The translations under genes and the position numbers were made by a program. DNA of 64,000 nt from CAVYXZ01 sp963772595 (GTDB taxonomy: Bacteria > Chloroflexota > Anaerolineae > Aggregatilineales > Phototrophicaceae): positions 1,240,001 through 1,304,000 of the forward strand of contig CAVYXZ010000007.1 of the NCBI GenBank assembly GCA_963772595.1, read 5' to 3'. Of this stretch, positions 36,905 through 46,346 are shown one piece after another; positions within the stretch are counted from its first letter, which is position 1; the number at the start of each line of letters is the position of its first letter. The notes beneath the pieces were generated by a model. It was not told where the DNA came from. It did no database searches and saw nothing but the letters and a program-made list of their open reading frames with translations.

Positions 36905-37741
36905 CTACATCAGAATCTGTACGATCCGGTCCAGCCCAGCGTAATCGCGGTGAACTGAGACGGTCTGTGGCTGAAGACTCTGCGCCAGGGCCTGCACCGC
37001 CGCGCCCTGATCGGCCCCGATTTCAAGCAGCACCAGCGTGCCAGAGCAGGACACCTGATGCAGATCGCCCAGCAGCCGCCGGATCAGGTCGAGTCCGTCC
37101 GGCCCGCCATCCAGCGCCAGACGCGGCTCGTAGCGGCTGACCGCCAGCACGGCCAGTTCGTCGCTGGCGATGTAGGGCAGGTTCGCCATGAGAATGTCTA
37201 CGATTATTTGTTCCTCAATCAGCGGAGCCAGCAGATCGCCCTGCATGAAGCTGACGTTCACGCCCTGCTGCGCCGCGTTCTGCTGCGCAATCGCCAGCGC
37301 CTCCGGGCTGATGTCGGTCGCGTAGACGCGCGCCTGCGGCATCTGCGCCGCGAAGGTGACCGCCAGCGCGCCACTGCCGGTGCCGATGTCGGCCACTACC
37401 GGATGATCGAGCGTTTTGGCGTGGTCTAGCGCTAGCTCCAGCAGCAGTTCCGTCTCCGGGCGCGGGATCAGCACCCCCGGCGCAACACTGAACTCGCGGT
37501 CGTAGAAGGCGCGGCGACCTAAGAGGTAGGCGACCGGCTCCCCGGCTGCACGGCGTTCGACCAGCGCCATAAACTGGGCAAGTTGTGTCTCGCTGAGCAG
37601 CGCGTCATCGTGCGCCAGCAGATAAGCACGATCTTTGCCCAGCGTTTCGGCCAGCAGAAGCTGCGCATCCAGCCGCGCTGAATCGGAGACGGGTTCAATG
37701 GACTGCCGGGCTTGAAGCAGGGCTTCAGCGATAGTAGTCAT
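36905..37741 (-). CDS. prmC: Release factor glutamine methyltransferase
   Basis: This 278-residue enzyme methylates the GGQ glutamine of release factors 1 and 2. Visible motifs are IPRPETE (92-98), the SAM loop DIGTGSG (118-124) and NLPY (187-190) in place of the more usual NPPY. The second Pro is changed to Leu but the Asn and aromatic are kept, so activity is likely. The start overlaps the end of yjjX by 17 bp, placing prmC at the end of a CPBP-yjjX-prmC operon. Confidence 0.9.
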   Translation of the reverse strand: MTTIAEALLQARQSIEPVSDSARLDAQLLLAETLGKDRAYLLAHDDALLSETQLAQFMALVERRAAGEPVAYLLGRRAFYDREFSVAPGVLIPRPETELLLELALDHAKTLDHPVVADIGTGSGALAVTFAAQMPQARVYATDISPEALAIAQQNAAQQGVNVSFMQGDLLAPLIEEQIIVDILMANLPYIASDELAVLAVSRYEPRLALDGGPDGLDLIRRLLGDLHQVSCSGTLVLLEIGADQGAAVQALAQSLQPQTVSVHRDYAGLDRIVQILM

Positions 37742-38267
37742 AGCCCAGGTCGGGGTTCTTAAAGGGGATCAGCGCCAGGATCATCGCCTGTTCGTAATAG
37801 CTTGTGCGGGTGATGACATCGCCGGTCAGGATGCCGACCGAGCCAGTATCCTGTTTGGAGTTGCGCCGCGCGAAGACGATGTCGTCGGCATGGCCCAGTT
37901 CGGTGCCCTGACGGACTAACTCGGCCACCTCGTCCGGCAGCGTGAAGGTGGCCGTCCGGCTCTGGCCCAGGCGCTCGCGGCCCCGGACCACGATCCAGGC
38001 GAAACCGCGCAGCCTGCCGTCCACCGCTTCAATGCCGCCCTCCATACCCACCCAGTAATCGGCATCGGGCCGCTGTTGGGCCACGTTATTGACCCGGTTG
38101 AGCGCACCCTGATAGGTCTCGGCATCCGACATCGGTTGATCGCTGACGCCGGAAGGCACGCTCAGGCCGGAGACGGCGAATTCTTCGTCCGGGAACATGC
38201 GCAGCAGCCCCAGGCGGGCCGAATCGATCTTAACCGGATTGGTAGAGGCGACGACGACGCTTTTCAT
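37725..38267 (-). CDS. yjjX: Inosine/xanthosine triphosphatase (DUF84)
   Basis: The 180-residue protein starts KSVVVASTNPVKIDSARLG and contains YWVGMEGGIE, both typical of YjjX-type house-cleaning NTPases that remove ITP/XTP. The ATG at 38267 overlaps the CPBP stop (ATGA). The open frame continues upstream because the CPBP gene is frameshifted into it, which is why a longer fused frame to 39173 should not be read as one protein. Confidence 0.85.
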   Translation of the reverse strand: MKSVVVASTNPVKIDSARLGLLRMFPDEEFAVSGLSVPSGVSDQPMSDAETYQGALNRVNNVAQQRPDADYWVGMEGGIEAVDGRLRGFAWIVVRGRERLGQSRTATFTLPDEVAELVRQGTELGHADDIVFARRNSKQDTGSVGILTGDVITRTSYYEQAMILALIPFKNPDLGYDYYR

Positions 38268-38984
38268 GGCAGGGGCACCGCGAGCACTTTGAGCAGGGCG
38301 AAGAGTCCGAACCCGATATGGGCCGCGATGGCCGCCGAGCTGCTGCGGGTATTGGCGCGCACGGCCCCGATGAACAGCCCGGCCAGCAGCGGCTGAATGA
38401 GCGTCATCCACAGGTCGCCGCCTGTCGAGGTGTAGACGATCAGGTGAAACAGCGCGTAAATCACGGCGTTCAGGCCCCAACCGAGCCATCCGCCGAGAGT
38501 TCTGTCGCAGCGAGACGAACAGCACAGCCCGGAAGACCAGTTCCTCCGCCACCGGCTGCACCGCCAGCATGAACAGCGCCGCCAGCAGCCAGGCGATCAG
38601 GTCCACGTGGATACCAAAGAGGCCCGCCAGTTCCGGCGCGGGGAGATAAGCCTGCGTAACTCCCAGGCCGATCACGTCCACCAGGACGGCCATGCCCACG
38701 CCCAGCAGCAGCACAATGTAGAGGCGCACGTTTTTGAAGCTCAGACGCAGGCTCTCACGGTCGGCGCGGCGGCTGCGCCAGATGAAGGCAATCGTCACCA
38801 GCCCGCCCAACGTCCAGCCCAGCAGCGGTGCGGCCAATGAGCCGTTGGTCAGCCCATAGGCCACCAGGGTCCCGGCAAAGGCGGCCACAATAGCGATAAG
38901 CACTACCCATAGCGCCCAGGTCAGGCTCCAGGGGGGTGTATCGGCTTCGGCTATCGCCAGGCTGCGGATGAGACGGGTCAACAT
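38264..38984 (-). CDS. CPBP family intramembrane protease, frameshifted
   Basis: From ATG 38984 the protein has several membrane helices and the CPBP/Rce1 motif AEELVFRAVLF (EExxxR), then YALFHLIVY (FxxxH) and AAHIGFG (His). These form the glutamate/His active site of intramembrane proteases and bacteriocin-immunity-type proteins. One extra base near 38504 (VSLRQN to RTLGGWLGWGLN) breaks the frame between the two motifs. Corrected length is about 240 residues. It is first in the operon with yjjX and prmC. Confidence 0.8.
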
Positions 38985-39028
38985 GCCGGGTATTGTACCG
39001 GATAGACAGGCTAAAATACACACGCAAC

Positions 39029-39111
39029 GGACACGGCGTGCCGTGTCCCTACACCCAACCGGAATGGGGTGCAGGGGATCATTCCCCTGCCGGGGTCCGG
39101 GGCAGCGCCCC
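39029..39111. repeat. Composite palindromic repeat, copy 2 (inverted)
   Basis: GGACACGGCGTGCCGTGTCC and CTAC, a spacer, then TGGGGTGCAGGGG...GGGGCAGCGCCCC. This is the reverse complement, in order and largely in sequence, of 36776-36862. Confidence 0.75.
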
Positions 39112-39128
39112 GGGCACTTCTGATAGGG

Positions 39129-39134
39129 TATAAT
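39129..39134 (+). promoter_or_regulatory. TATAAT -10 of the LLM oxidoreductase gene
   Basis: Perfect TATAAT, 33 bases before the chosen start at 39167. No -35 is evident. A second in-frame ATG at 39143 would be nearly leaderless. Confidence 0.45.
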
Positions 39135-39166
39135 CCGCCTGAATGAGTACAAAAAGGAGCAAGCAC

Positions 39167-40102
39167 ATGGCACAGGTAAAATTCGGCTGGCGCGTCCCGG
39201 CCTTCCCCTTCGATTCGAGCCGCCGCACGACCTTCGTCAACCAGATCACGGAGACGCTGCGCAAGATCGACGGTAAATTCGACTCCTTCTGGGTAGCCGA
39301 TCACTTTATCCCCTGGGCCAGCGTGGTCGATGACAACGTAGACACGCTGGAATGCTGGACTACGATGTGCTATCTGGCCGCTGCCTTCCCCAATTTCGAC
39401 GTCGGCAGCATCGTCATGAGCCAGTCCTATCGCAACCCGGCCTATCTGGCGAAGGCCGCCGCCACACTGCAACTGCTCTCCGGCGGACGCCTCATCTTCG
39501 GCATCGGCGCGGGCTGGAAAGACGACGAATACCGCGCCTACAACTATCCCTTCCCCAGCGCCGCCACCCGCATCCGCCAGTTGGACGAAACGGTGCAGAT
39601 CGTCCGCAAGATGTGGACCGAGTTCCCGGCCAGTTTCAGCGGCAAGCACTACCAGATTAGCGACGCCTACTGCGAACCGCGCCCGGACCCGATGCCCCCG
39701 GTCATGATCGGCGGCGGCGGCGAGCAGCTAACCCTGCGCGTGGTGGCGCAGCAGGCTGACTGGTGGAATCTGGGCGGTACGGCAAAAGACTACGCACACA
39801 AGCTGGACGTGCTGCGTGGGCACTGTGACGCGGTGGGGCGCGACTTCGACAGCATCGTCAAAACGACCGCCCAGGAAGGCATTCTTCTGGCTGAGAGCGA
39901 AGCCGACGCACGCCGCATTGCCAAGTCGTCACCGCTGAGCCTGAGCATGGGTGCCGACGCCTGGACAGCGGATCGCGCGGTGGAGTATCTGCAACAGTTT
40001 GTCGATCTGGGCGTGGAACATTTCATCCTGCGCTTTGCCGATTTCCCCAGCACGACCGGCATCGAGATCTTTGCTGAGCAGGTCATCCCGCAGTTTCGTT
40101 AG
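39167..40102 (+). CDS. LLM-class F420-dependent oxidoreductase-like protein
   Basis: The 311-residue protein is a bacterial luciferase-like TIM barrel: FDSFWVADHF, the strand DVGSIVMSQSYRNPAYLAK, and SGGRLIFGIGAGWKDDEYRAY, which is the usual signature of F420- or FMN-dependent members. Later PPVMIGGGGEQLTLRVVAQ also fits. The ATG at 39167 follows AAGGAG at a good distance, better than 39143. The substrate is unknown. It reads away from the CPBP operon. Confidence 0.88.
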   Translation: MAQVKFGWRVPAFPFDSSRRTTFVNQITETLRKIDGKFDSFWVADHFIPWASVVDDNVDTLECWTTMCYLAAAFPNFDVGSIVMSQSYRNPAYLAKAAATLQLLSGGRLIFGIGAGWKDDEYRAYNYPFPSAATRIRQLDETVQIVRKMWTEFPASFSGKHYQISDAYCEPRPDPMPPVMIGGGGEQLTLRVVAQQADWWNLGGTAKDYAHKLDVLRGHCDAVGRDFDSIVKTTAQEGILLAESEADARRIAKSSPLSLSMGADAWTADRAVEYLQQFVDLGVEHFILRFADFPSTTGIEIFAEQVIPQFR

Positions 40103-40116
40103 GCTACAGGTATCCG

Positions 40117-40144
40117 GTAGGGACAGGGCGCGCCATGTCTCTAC
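40117..40144. repeat. GTAGGGACAGGGC palindromic repeat
   Basis: A member of the dispersed family (GTAGGGACAGGGCGCGCC, then ATGTCTCTAC), between the LLM gene and the O-antigen-ligase-like gene. Confidence 0.65.
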
Positions 40145-40153
40145 ACTGAGCGC

Positions 40154-42229
40154 ATGAACGACTCGCCTCTTCACCGCCTCGCACGCGCCGTCCTTCGGCT
40201 GGAACCGCTCATCCTGGCGGGGATCGGCCTGGCGCTGTGGTATCCCTCGCGGACCCGCGCCGAATGGCTGTGGACTCTGCTGCTGCTGATCCCGCTGCTG
40301 GCCGCGCGATTCGTCCTCTACCGCCGTCTGTGGACGCCGACTCCGCTGGACCCCTGGTGCGCTGCCCTGCTGCTGCTCGGCGGGCTGAACCTGTGGATCG
40401 CGCCCTACACACGCGGCCCGGTGATCCTGGCGCGTCTGCTGTGGGGTATGGCGCTGTATGTCGCGCTGGTGGATTGGACTCGCCGCCGCTCGCTGGATGG
40501 CCCGATTCGTTTTGTGATCGCCTTCGCCATCGGAATGGCGCTGCTGGCCCTGGGCATGACCGACTGGGACGTCAAGTCGGCGGGCTTCCAGGCCTTGATT
40601 AACCTGCTGCCCCGGCTGGATTGGCCCGCGTTAACCGGCGGATTCAGCCCGAATGAGATCGGCGGGGCGATGGCCTGGCTGGCTCCGCTGATGGCGGGCC
40701 TTGCGCTGTATCGCTGGCGGACTGACGGGCTGCGCTGGCCGCCCACGCTGGCCTTCGGGCTGCTGACGCTGGCGCTGATCCTCGGCCAGAGCCGGGTGGC
40801 GATTGCGGGCGTGCTGGTCGGCCTGGGGCTGATCGGATTCTCGCTGCCGAACCCCAGGCTGCGCCGTCTGCTGCGAATTACGGTGGTCGGGCTGGTGGTG
40901 CTGGAACTTGGGCTGGCCGGGGCGCGCGTGATCCAGGACTTCGAAACTATGAATTTCACGCCCGGCGAATTTGACCAGGACCGCACCAACCTGGCCCTGT
41001 CTTACGTGCGCGACGTGGCTTCATTTTCGGGCCGCCTGGAAGTTTGGAACAGTGCGGCGGCCATGATCCGCCAGAACCCGCTGACCGGCACCGGGATCGA
41101 CACCTTCCCCCTCAGCGATGTGCATGACGCCTTCGCCGTGCCGGATCTCGACGGCATCCCCGCGCCCCACGCGCACAACGAAGTGCTGCAAATCCTGGCC
41201 GACATGGGCCTGCCCGGCGCGGTCATCTTCTGCGCGCTGTATCTCGTCGCCGCCGGGATGCTCTGGCGCGGCTTCCAATCGGGCGATGACCGCCTGCGAA
41301 TGCTCAGCGTGGCGCTGGCGGGCGGTCTGCTGGCGCACGCCGTCTTCGGTCTGGTGGACGCCATTACGCTGTGGGACCGGCTGGCCTTCGTCTTCTGGCT
41401 GATGCTGGGCCTCAGCGCGGCGGTCTATACTCAGGCTGTAAGCAGGGCGGCAGCGGGTGTACAATCCGGCGCTATGAACGTGATGCAGGCAGATTTTCAT
41501 ATCCGGCGCAGCCTGCCGGAACGTTTGAAAGCCTACGTATTGCTCGGCCTGGGTCTCTATTTTGTCTACCTGATCCTGGCTGGGAACCTCTCGCACTACG
41601 TCAATCTGCGCTTCTCCTGGCTGTCCTACGTGGGCGCGGCACTCTTCCTGCTGCTGGGACTCGCCAGCCTGCGCCAGCCCGACACGCACGCGCATGAGCA
41701 TCACGCGCACGAGGAACACGAACACGATCACAGCCTGATCTCCTGGCCGGTGCTGCTGGTGGTGGCGCTGCCGCTGATCCTCGGCACGCTGGTGCCCTCG
41801 CAGGCGCTGGGCGCGGCAGCAGTCGATGGTGATTTCTCCGCCAGCGGCATGACGACCGACAGCTACAACGGCTACGGAGTCGCGCCGGAGGACCGCAATA
41901 TCCTGGACTGGCTGCGCGCCTTCAATGCCAGCGAGGACCGCAGCGGCTTCGCAGGCCAGCCGGTGGACCTGATCGGTTTCGTCTACCAGGATGACAGTTA
42001 CGCATCGGGCCAGTTCATGGTCGCGCGCTTCGCCATTAGCTGCTGCGTGGCCGATTCAGTCGCGGTCGGCCTGCCGGTCGAATGGAGTCAGCCGCTGGAT
42101 TCGGATACCTGGGTCCACATCACCGGCACGTTCAAGCTGGACAGCTTCCAGGGCGAGACTCAGCCGGTCATCGCCCCGGATACGGTCGAAGTCATCGAAG
42201 AACCGGACCAGCCTTACCTCTATCCATGA
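40154..42229 (+). CDS. O-antigen ligase-like protein joined in frame to a YcgQ-like protein
   Basis: Residues 1-~435 form a polytopic Wzy/WaaL-type protein with about eleven hydrophobic segments. The periplasmic loop contains NPLTGTGIDTFPL and HAHNEVLQILADMGLPG, both typical of O-antigen ligases/polymerases. From Met441 (base 41474) the sequence is a separate TIGR03943/YcgQ-type protein (LGLYFVYLILAGNLSHYVN, a His-rich HAHEHHAHEEHEHDH loop, GFVYQD and FAISCCVADSVAVGLPV). A TACAAT box at 41460 precedes that Met. It is either a fusion or two genes joined by a lost stop. YcgR is not seen nearby. Confidence 0.75.
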   Translation: MNDSPLHRLARAVLRLEPLILAGIGLALWYPSRTRAEWLWTLLLLIPLLAARFVLYRRLWTPTPLDPWCAALLLLGGLNLWIAPYTRGPVILARLLWGMALYVALVDWTRRRSLDGPIRFVIAFAIGMALLALGMTDWDVKSAGFQALINLLPRLDWPALTGGFSPNEIGGAMAWLAPLMAGLALYRWRTDGLRWPPTLAFGLLTLALILGQSRVAIAGVLVGLGLIGFSLPNPRLRRLLRITVVGLVVLELGLAGARVIQDFETMNFTPGEFDQDRTNLALSYVRDVASFSGRLEVWNSAAAMIRQNPLTGTGIDTFPLSDVHDAFAVPDLDGIPAPHAHNEVLQILADMGLPGAVIFCALYLVAAGMLWRGFQSGDDRLRMLSVALAGGLLAHAVFGLVDAITLWDRLAFVFWLMLGLSAAVYTQAVSRAAAGVQSGAMNVMQADFHIRRSLPERLKAYVLLGLGLYFVYLILAGNLSHYVNLRFSWLSYVGAALFLLLGLASLRQPDTHAHEHHAHEEHEHDHSLISWPVLLVVALPLILGTLVPSQALGAAAVDGDFSASGMTTDSYNGYGVAPEDRNILDWLRAFNASEDRSGFAGQPVDLIGFVYQDDSYASGQFMVARFAISCCVADSVAVGLPVEWSQPLDSDTWVHITGTFKLDSFQGETQPVIAPDTVEVIEEPDQPYLYP

Positions 42230-43624
42230 ACCTGACCCGTTTTGATAAGATTGTCGCGCTGATCGTCGTCGGTCTGTTGGCGGCCATTGGCGGCACGATT
42301 CTGCTGGGCGATCACGTCGGCGCGCAGGTCGAGAGCGTCAGCCCGACCGGCACCGCAGCCAGCACCTCACGCATCCTGCTGCGCTTTGGCGAGACGATGG
42401 ACTGGGATTCGGTCATCGCGCACCTGAACATCGAGCCGCCCATCCAGGGCGATTTCCACAGCACCGACCGCAGCCTGCGCTTCAGCCCGGCAGCCAACCT
42501 GACCCCCGGCACGCATTACGACGTGACTCTGCAAGCCGGAGCGCTCAGTGCCAGCGGTCGGCAAATCCTGGCCGATACGCAGTTCAGCTTCGATATTCGC
42601 GCGCCGCGTGTGATTTATCTCAGCCCGGCGGATTCCGTGCCGCAGAATATCTGGATAGCCGACCCGGCCCACCCGGAGGACGCCGAACAGGTGACGTTCA
42701 GCCCGGCAGGCATCCTCAACTTCGACGTCAGCCCGGATGGCAGCCGCATCGCCCTGGCCGAGCGCGGTTCTGAAGGGACCTCGAACATCAAGCTGCTGGA
42801 CCTGGCGACCGGCAGCCTGGAACAGATCACCGACTGCACCGACAGCGACTGCAACACACCGGTCTGGCGGCCCGATGGCAGCATCATCGCCTACAATCGT
42901 GTGGACCTCAACAGCGATCTGCCGCACGGTCGGCGTGAGTCCCACGCGCGTCTGGCTGATCGACCTGACGACCACGCCGCCCAGCGAGCGTCCCCTGTTC
43001 AGCGATAATCAGATCCTCAGCTACGGGCCGCAGTGGTCGGCGGATGGCCGCTACGTGGCCGTCTTCGATAACAGCAGCCGGGCGATCCTGGTCTATGACA
43101 TGAGCGACAGCAGCGTCAAGAATATTCCCAGCCAGAGCGGCGGCAATCTGGCCCTGTCGCCGGATGGCACGCGGCTGGTCTTCCCACGCCTGATCTACGA
43201 TGACGCCAACGCGACGACTCGCTCGGTGCTGCAAATGGCGGACCTGGTGTCCGGCAGTGTGGCCGATCTGATCGACGAATCCGAGCCGGTGGATGATACC
43301 GAGAGCGTCTGGCACCCGGATGGGGAGCGGCTGGTGATCGCGCGGCGCTACACCGACGAACGCGCCACCGAGACTCGCCAGTTGTATCTGTTGGATACGC
43401 GCAGTACTGTGGTCGAACCCCTGGTGAACGATTTCCACTACTACAACGGCTTCTTTAGCTGGGACCCGCTGGGCCAATCGCTGGTGATTCAGCGCTTCCC
43501 GCAGTACACCGACACCGGCGACTTCAACCCGGATGGTCGCCCGGAAATCTGGACCTATGATATGGCCGGTGATACACTCACTCTCATTGCGCAGAACGCT
43601 TACCTGCCCCGCTGGATACCCTGA
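42226..43624 (+). CDS. Membrane-anchored Big_5/TolB-like propeller protein, frameshifted
   Basis: ATG 42226 overlaps the previous stop (ATGA). A hydrophobic N-terminal anchor (IVALIVVGLLAAIGGTILL) is followed by a SbsA Ig-like (Big_5) domain, ending SFDIRAPRVIYLSPADS. WD40-like TolB repeats then appear (ILNFDVSPDGSRIALAE, YGPQWSADGRYVAVFDN, NLALSPDGTRLVFPR). The frame changes near 42924 (NSDLP to TVGVSPTRVW); one extra C explains it. An extracytoplasmic binding or scaffold role is likely. The thioredoxin gene begins within its stop. Confidence 0.75.
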
Positions 43625-44190
43625 TGAACCTGCGTCGTTTTCACCCGCTGTGGATTCTGGTGATCGCCATGCCGCTGCTGGGCCTGCTGACAGCCCTGGT
43701 GGCGCTGCGCTACAGCCAGATGCGCGCGGCATCCGTGCCGGAACAAGTGACCCAGGCCGCCGTCAGCGATCTGATCGGCCAGCCTGCGCCCAATTTCGAA
43801 CTGGCGACGCTGGAGGGCGGCGATTCGCTGCGCCTGTCGAGCCTGCGCGGGCATCTGGTCTTCCTGAACTTCTGGGCCACCTGGTGCGACCCCTGCCGCC
43901 GCGAGTTCCCGGCCTTCGCGGGCTTCACCATGAACCAGCCCGACGCGCGGGTCGTGGCGGTCAATATGGGCGACGACAGCACCAAGATCGAGGGCTTTCT
44001 GAAGGAGATCAGCCTGGGCAGTGACGCGGTCTCCATCCTCCTGGACAGTGATCTGAGCGTCAGCAGGGCCTATAGTGTCGATTATCTGCCAGCGACTTTC
44101 GTGATCGACGCGGCGGGCCAGGTGGTGGCCTTTCATCCGGGCGAGATCACGGCGGAGGATCTAGCGGGCTATCTGGCGCAGTACGGTTGA
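43624..44190 (+). CDS. TlpA/ResA-type membrane-anchored thioredoxin
   Basis: The 188-residue protein has one N-terminal membrane helix (10-28) and a thioredoxin fold with the redox motif WATWCDPCRREF (Cys88, Cys91). VVAVNMGDD and YLPATFVIDAAG, with the cis-Pro region, follow. It acts outside the membrane as a thiol-disulfide reductase, probably for cytochrome or envelope proteins. Overlap of its ATG with the preceding TGA shows operon organisation with the YcgQ- and TolB-like genes. Confidence 0.88.
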   Translation: MNLRRFHPLWILVIAMPLLGLLTALVALRYSQMRAASVPEQVTQAAVSDLIGQPAPNFELATLEGGDSLRLSSLRGHLVFLNFWATWCDPCRREFPAFAGFTMNQPDARVVAVNMGDDSTKIEGFLKEISLGSDAVSILLDSDLSVSRAYSVDYLPATFVIDAAGQVVAFHPGEITAEDLAGYLAQYG

Positions 44191-44197
44191 GCGAACG

Positions 44198-44268
44198 GTA
44201 GGGATACGGCGCGCCCTGTCCGCGCAGCGCCCAATCAGGTGTAGGGACACGGCATACCGTGTCCGCAC
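44198..44268. repeat. Two adjacent GTAGGGAYACGGC palindromes
   Basis: Copies at 44198-44221 and 44241-44268 lie in tandem between the thioredoxin and DUF4013 genes. They are the closest spaced pair of this family in the window. Confidence 0.7.
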
Positions 44269-44381
44269 GGCAGGGGATTGCGCTCAATCGAGGCGTAGAG
44301 GCACAACCGGTTGCGCTCAAGAATCGCAACGAAAGATACACAGCATCGTATACCCAATATACAGCAGTCTGCGCCTAATCG

Positions 44382-44390
44382 TGCTATAAA
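44382..44390 (+). promoter_or_regulatory. Extended -10 (TGC-TATAAA) before the DUF4013 gene
   Basis: TGC plus TATAAA, 32 bases before the GTG start. The style matches 29757 and 55255. Confidence 0.4.
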
Positions 44391-44422
44391 CGAGTGAAGC
44401 GATTCTTTGGGGGAATTCTGTC

Positions 44423-45112
44423 GTGGATATATCGCGCGCCTTCAGTTACATCTTTGATGACGAGGCCTGGGTCGGCAAGCTGGTTATGGTCGTGGTCTGG
44501 AGCCTGGTCTCGTTGATCCCGCTCTTCGGGCTGGTGGGCGTGGCCGCGCTGGCAGGCTACACGGTCGAACTGCTGGCGAACATGCGGCGTGCAGCAAGCC
44601 ATCCCCTGCCGGAATGGAACAACCTGGGCGACAAGATCGGCGATGGCGCCAATGTGCTGATCGCCGGGCTGATCTACAACATGGGCAACTTCGTGCTGCT
44701 CTGCGGTGCGTTCCTGCTGATCCCCTCCTTTGGTGATGGGCAGAGCAGTTCCAGCATGGCCGGGGGCGCGATGGCGATCACCTGCTGCCTGATGATCTTC
44801 GTCATCATCTACAACCTCTTGATCTGGCCGGTGCTGGCCGTCGGCACGCTGCGCTACGCGCAACTGCGGCAGATCAGTGTCTTCTTCCAGTTTAGCGAAT
44901 TGTGGGACACGCTCAATCGCAATATGGGCCTGACCTTGCAGTGGCTCCTCTTCAGCATCTTCGCCAGTCTGGTCATCAGCTTCTTCAACATCATCCCCTG
45001 CCTCGGCTGGGTCGCCAGCATGGCGCTGGTCGTGCCGGTTCAGGGGCATCTGCTGGGCCAGTTCGGCCTGCTGATGGGCGAGAAGCCCAAGAACAAGCCC
45101 AAACGCGGCTAG
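44423..45112 (+). CDS. DUF4013 membrane protein
   Basis: The 229-residue protein starts at GTG 44423, after GGGGGAA. It has the DUF4013 pattern: IFDDEAWVGKLVMVVVWSLV, LFGLVGVAALAGYTVELLANMRR and PLPEWNNLGDKIGDG before further membrane helices (four to five in total). The C-terminal tail is basic (GEKPKNKPKRG). Function of the family is unknown. It is convergent with the following secreted protein gene (4 bp between stops). Confidence 0.85.
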   Translation: MDISRAFSYIFDDEAWVGKLVMVVVWSLVSLIPLFGLVGVAALAGYTVELLANMRRAASHPLPEWNNLGDKIGDGANVLIAGLIYNMGNFVLLCGAFLLIPSFGDGQSSSSMAGGAMAITCCLMIFVIIYNLLIWPVLAVGTLRYAQLRQISVFFQFSELWDTLNRNMGLTLQWLLFSIFASLVISFFNIIPCLGWVASMALVVPVQGHLLGQFGLLMGEKPKNKPKRG

Positions 45113-45116
45113 CATT

Positions 45117-46346
45117 TCAGTCAGACGACGGCAGATCCAGGCTGCTCACGAACCACAGCATATCCCGGCGATAGAGCATATTCAGCATGAGCTGATAGAC
45201 CTGACCTGACTTCAGCAGGATCAGCCTGCCATCGTCGCCGGGCTGGACATCATACTGCGGCTGCGGATTTTCGAAGACGATGACCGCCGCGCTGTCTGCG
45301 CCCGCATCTGATTGGTAGACATAGTGCTCCGTTAGACTGGCCCCGCGCCCTTCCAGCAGCGATTTGAGCGTCGCACCTTCCGCAGCCAGCGACGGCACCT
45401 GCTCAAAACGATGCAGCAGTTCGTCCAGTGCCGTCTGTGCCGTATCGGCATCCCCATAGCTCAACAGCACGTAGCTGTATTCGGCATCCGCTGTGGGCAT
45501 ATCCACCAGCCCTATCGAGACCGGGAGAGGCAGCGTGCCGAAGTTCAGCGCTGAGAGCGCAGACTGCTGGTCCGGCGACACAAGGTTCAGCATGGCAGCG
45601 GGATCAAGACCTGCCGCAGAGGCCGGGACGAAGCTGGCCCCGCGCACGACGCCGTCACGCGCCGCCAGCGCATCGACCATCACACGAATATCCGGCGCAT
45701 CATACAGCGAGTCGCTGTCACCCCGATACACCAACCGCAGCGCCTCGACATTCGCCGCGTCAGGCGAGGTCAGGATCGCATCCGCCGTGAGTGCCAACGG
45801 GTGATGCTGGCCGAAGCTGCCGCCAAAGGCGAACAGGGCATCTCGATCCGCAATGTTCAGCTTCATACCCTGGTCGCAGCCCTCGACCCAGCACAGCAGC
45901 GCGGGTGCCTGCTCATCGCTCACTGCATAGTCGTGTGTCATCAGTGCAGCCTGTACCGCCTCGACATCGTAATCGCCCCGGTAGACCTCGATCTGCTGCG
46001 GCGGCTGTCCGGCGGTGGCGACCTGCTGAATATCGGAAAAGGCGAAGCCGTTGGTCGTGGCAAACTCGTCCGGGCTGGCGCTGAGCGTGGCCTGGGCGAA
46101 GGGGGCCAGATTGGCGTAGGGGCTGACAACTTGAATCCCGGCATCGGCGGGGACCCCCTGCGGTCCACCGGGCTGGCCCGGCGCGACGGTGGCGAAATCG
46201 GCATAACTCACCAGGGCGCTGCGCAGCGCGGGGCTGTCCGGCAGCAGCGAGAGCGTTTTGACCAGGGCATTTGGCTCATCCTGCGCGCCGACTGGCGACA
46301 TCGAAAGCACGAAAAGACAGGCCAACGCAAAGAATTTGTGGAGCAT
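45117..46346 (-). CDS. Secreted protein of unknown function
   Basis: The 409-residue protein has a clear signal peptide (FFALACLFVLSMSPVGA) and then a large alpha/beta region: LLPDSPALRSALVSYADF, QIEVYRGDYDVEAVQAAL and LVYRGDSDSLYDAP. The layout resembles exported proteins with paired repeat halves, but I do not recognise a family or any catalytic motif. The frame is intact. It is transcribed towards the DUF4013 gene. Confidence 0.65.
   Translation of the reverse strand: MLHKFFALACLFVLSMSPVGAQDEPNALVKTLSLLPDSPALRSALVSYADFATVAPGQPGGPQGVPADAGIQVVSPYANLAPFAQATLSASPDEFATTNGFAFSDIQQVATAGQPPQQIEVYRGDYDVEAVQAALMTHDYAVSDEQAPALLCWVEGCDQGMKLNIADRDALFAFGGSFGQHHPLALTADAILTSPDAANVEALRLVYRGDSDSLYDAPDIRVMVDALAARDGVVRGASFVPASAAGLDPAAMLNLVSPDQQSALSALNFGTLPLPVSIGLVDMPTADAEYSYVLLSYGDADTAQTALDELLHRFEQVPSLAAEGATLKSLLEGRGASLTEHYVYQSDAGADSAAVIVFENPQPQYDVQPGDDGRLILLKSGQVYQLMLNMLYRRDMLWFVSSLDLPSSD

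Noticed and set aside
37725..39173. A single 482-codon frame joining CPBP and yjjX
   Set aside because: The join arises from the frameshift near 38504. The ATGA overlap at 38264-38267 and the separate families show two genes.
44384..45115. Minus-strand frame over the DUF4013 gene
   Set aside because: The plus-strand product matches DUF4013 with membrane helices, whereas the minus-strand frame is His/Gln-rich with no family.
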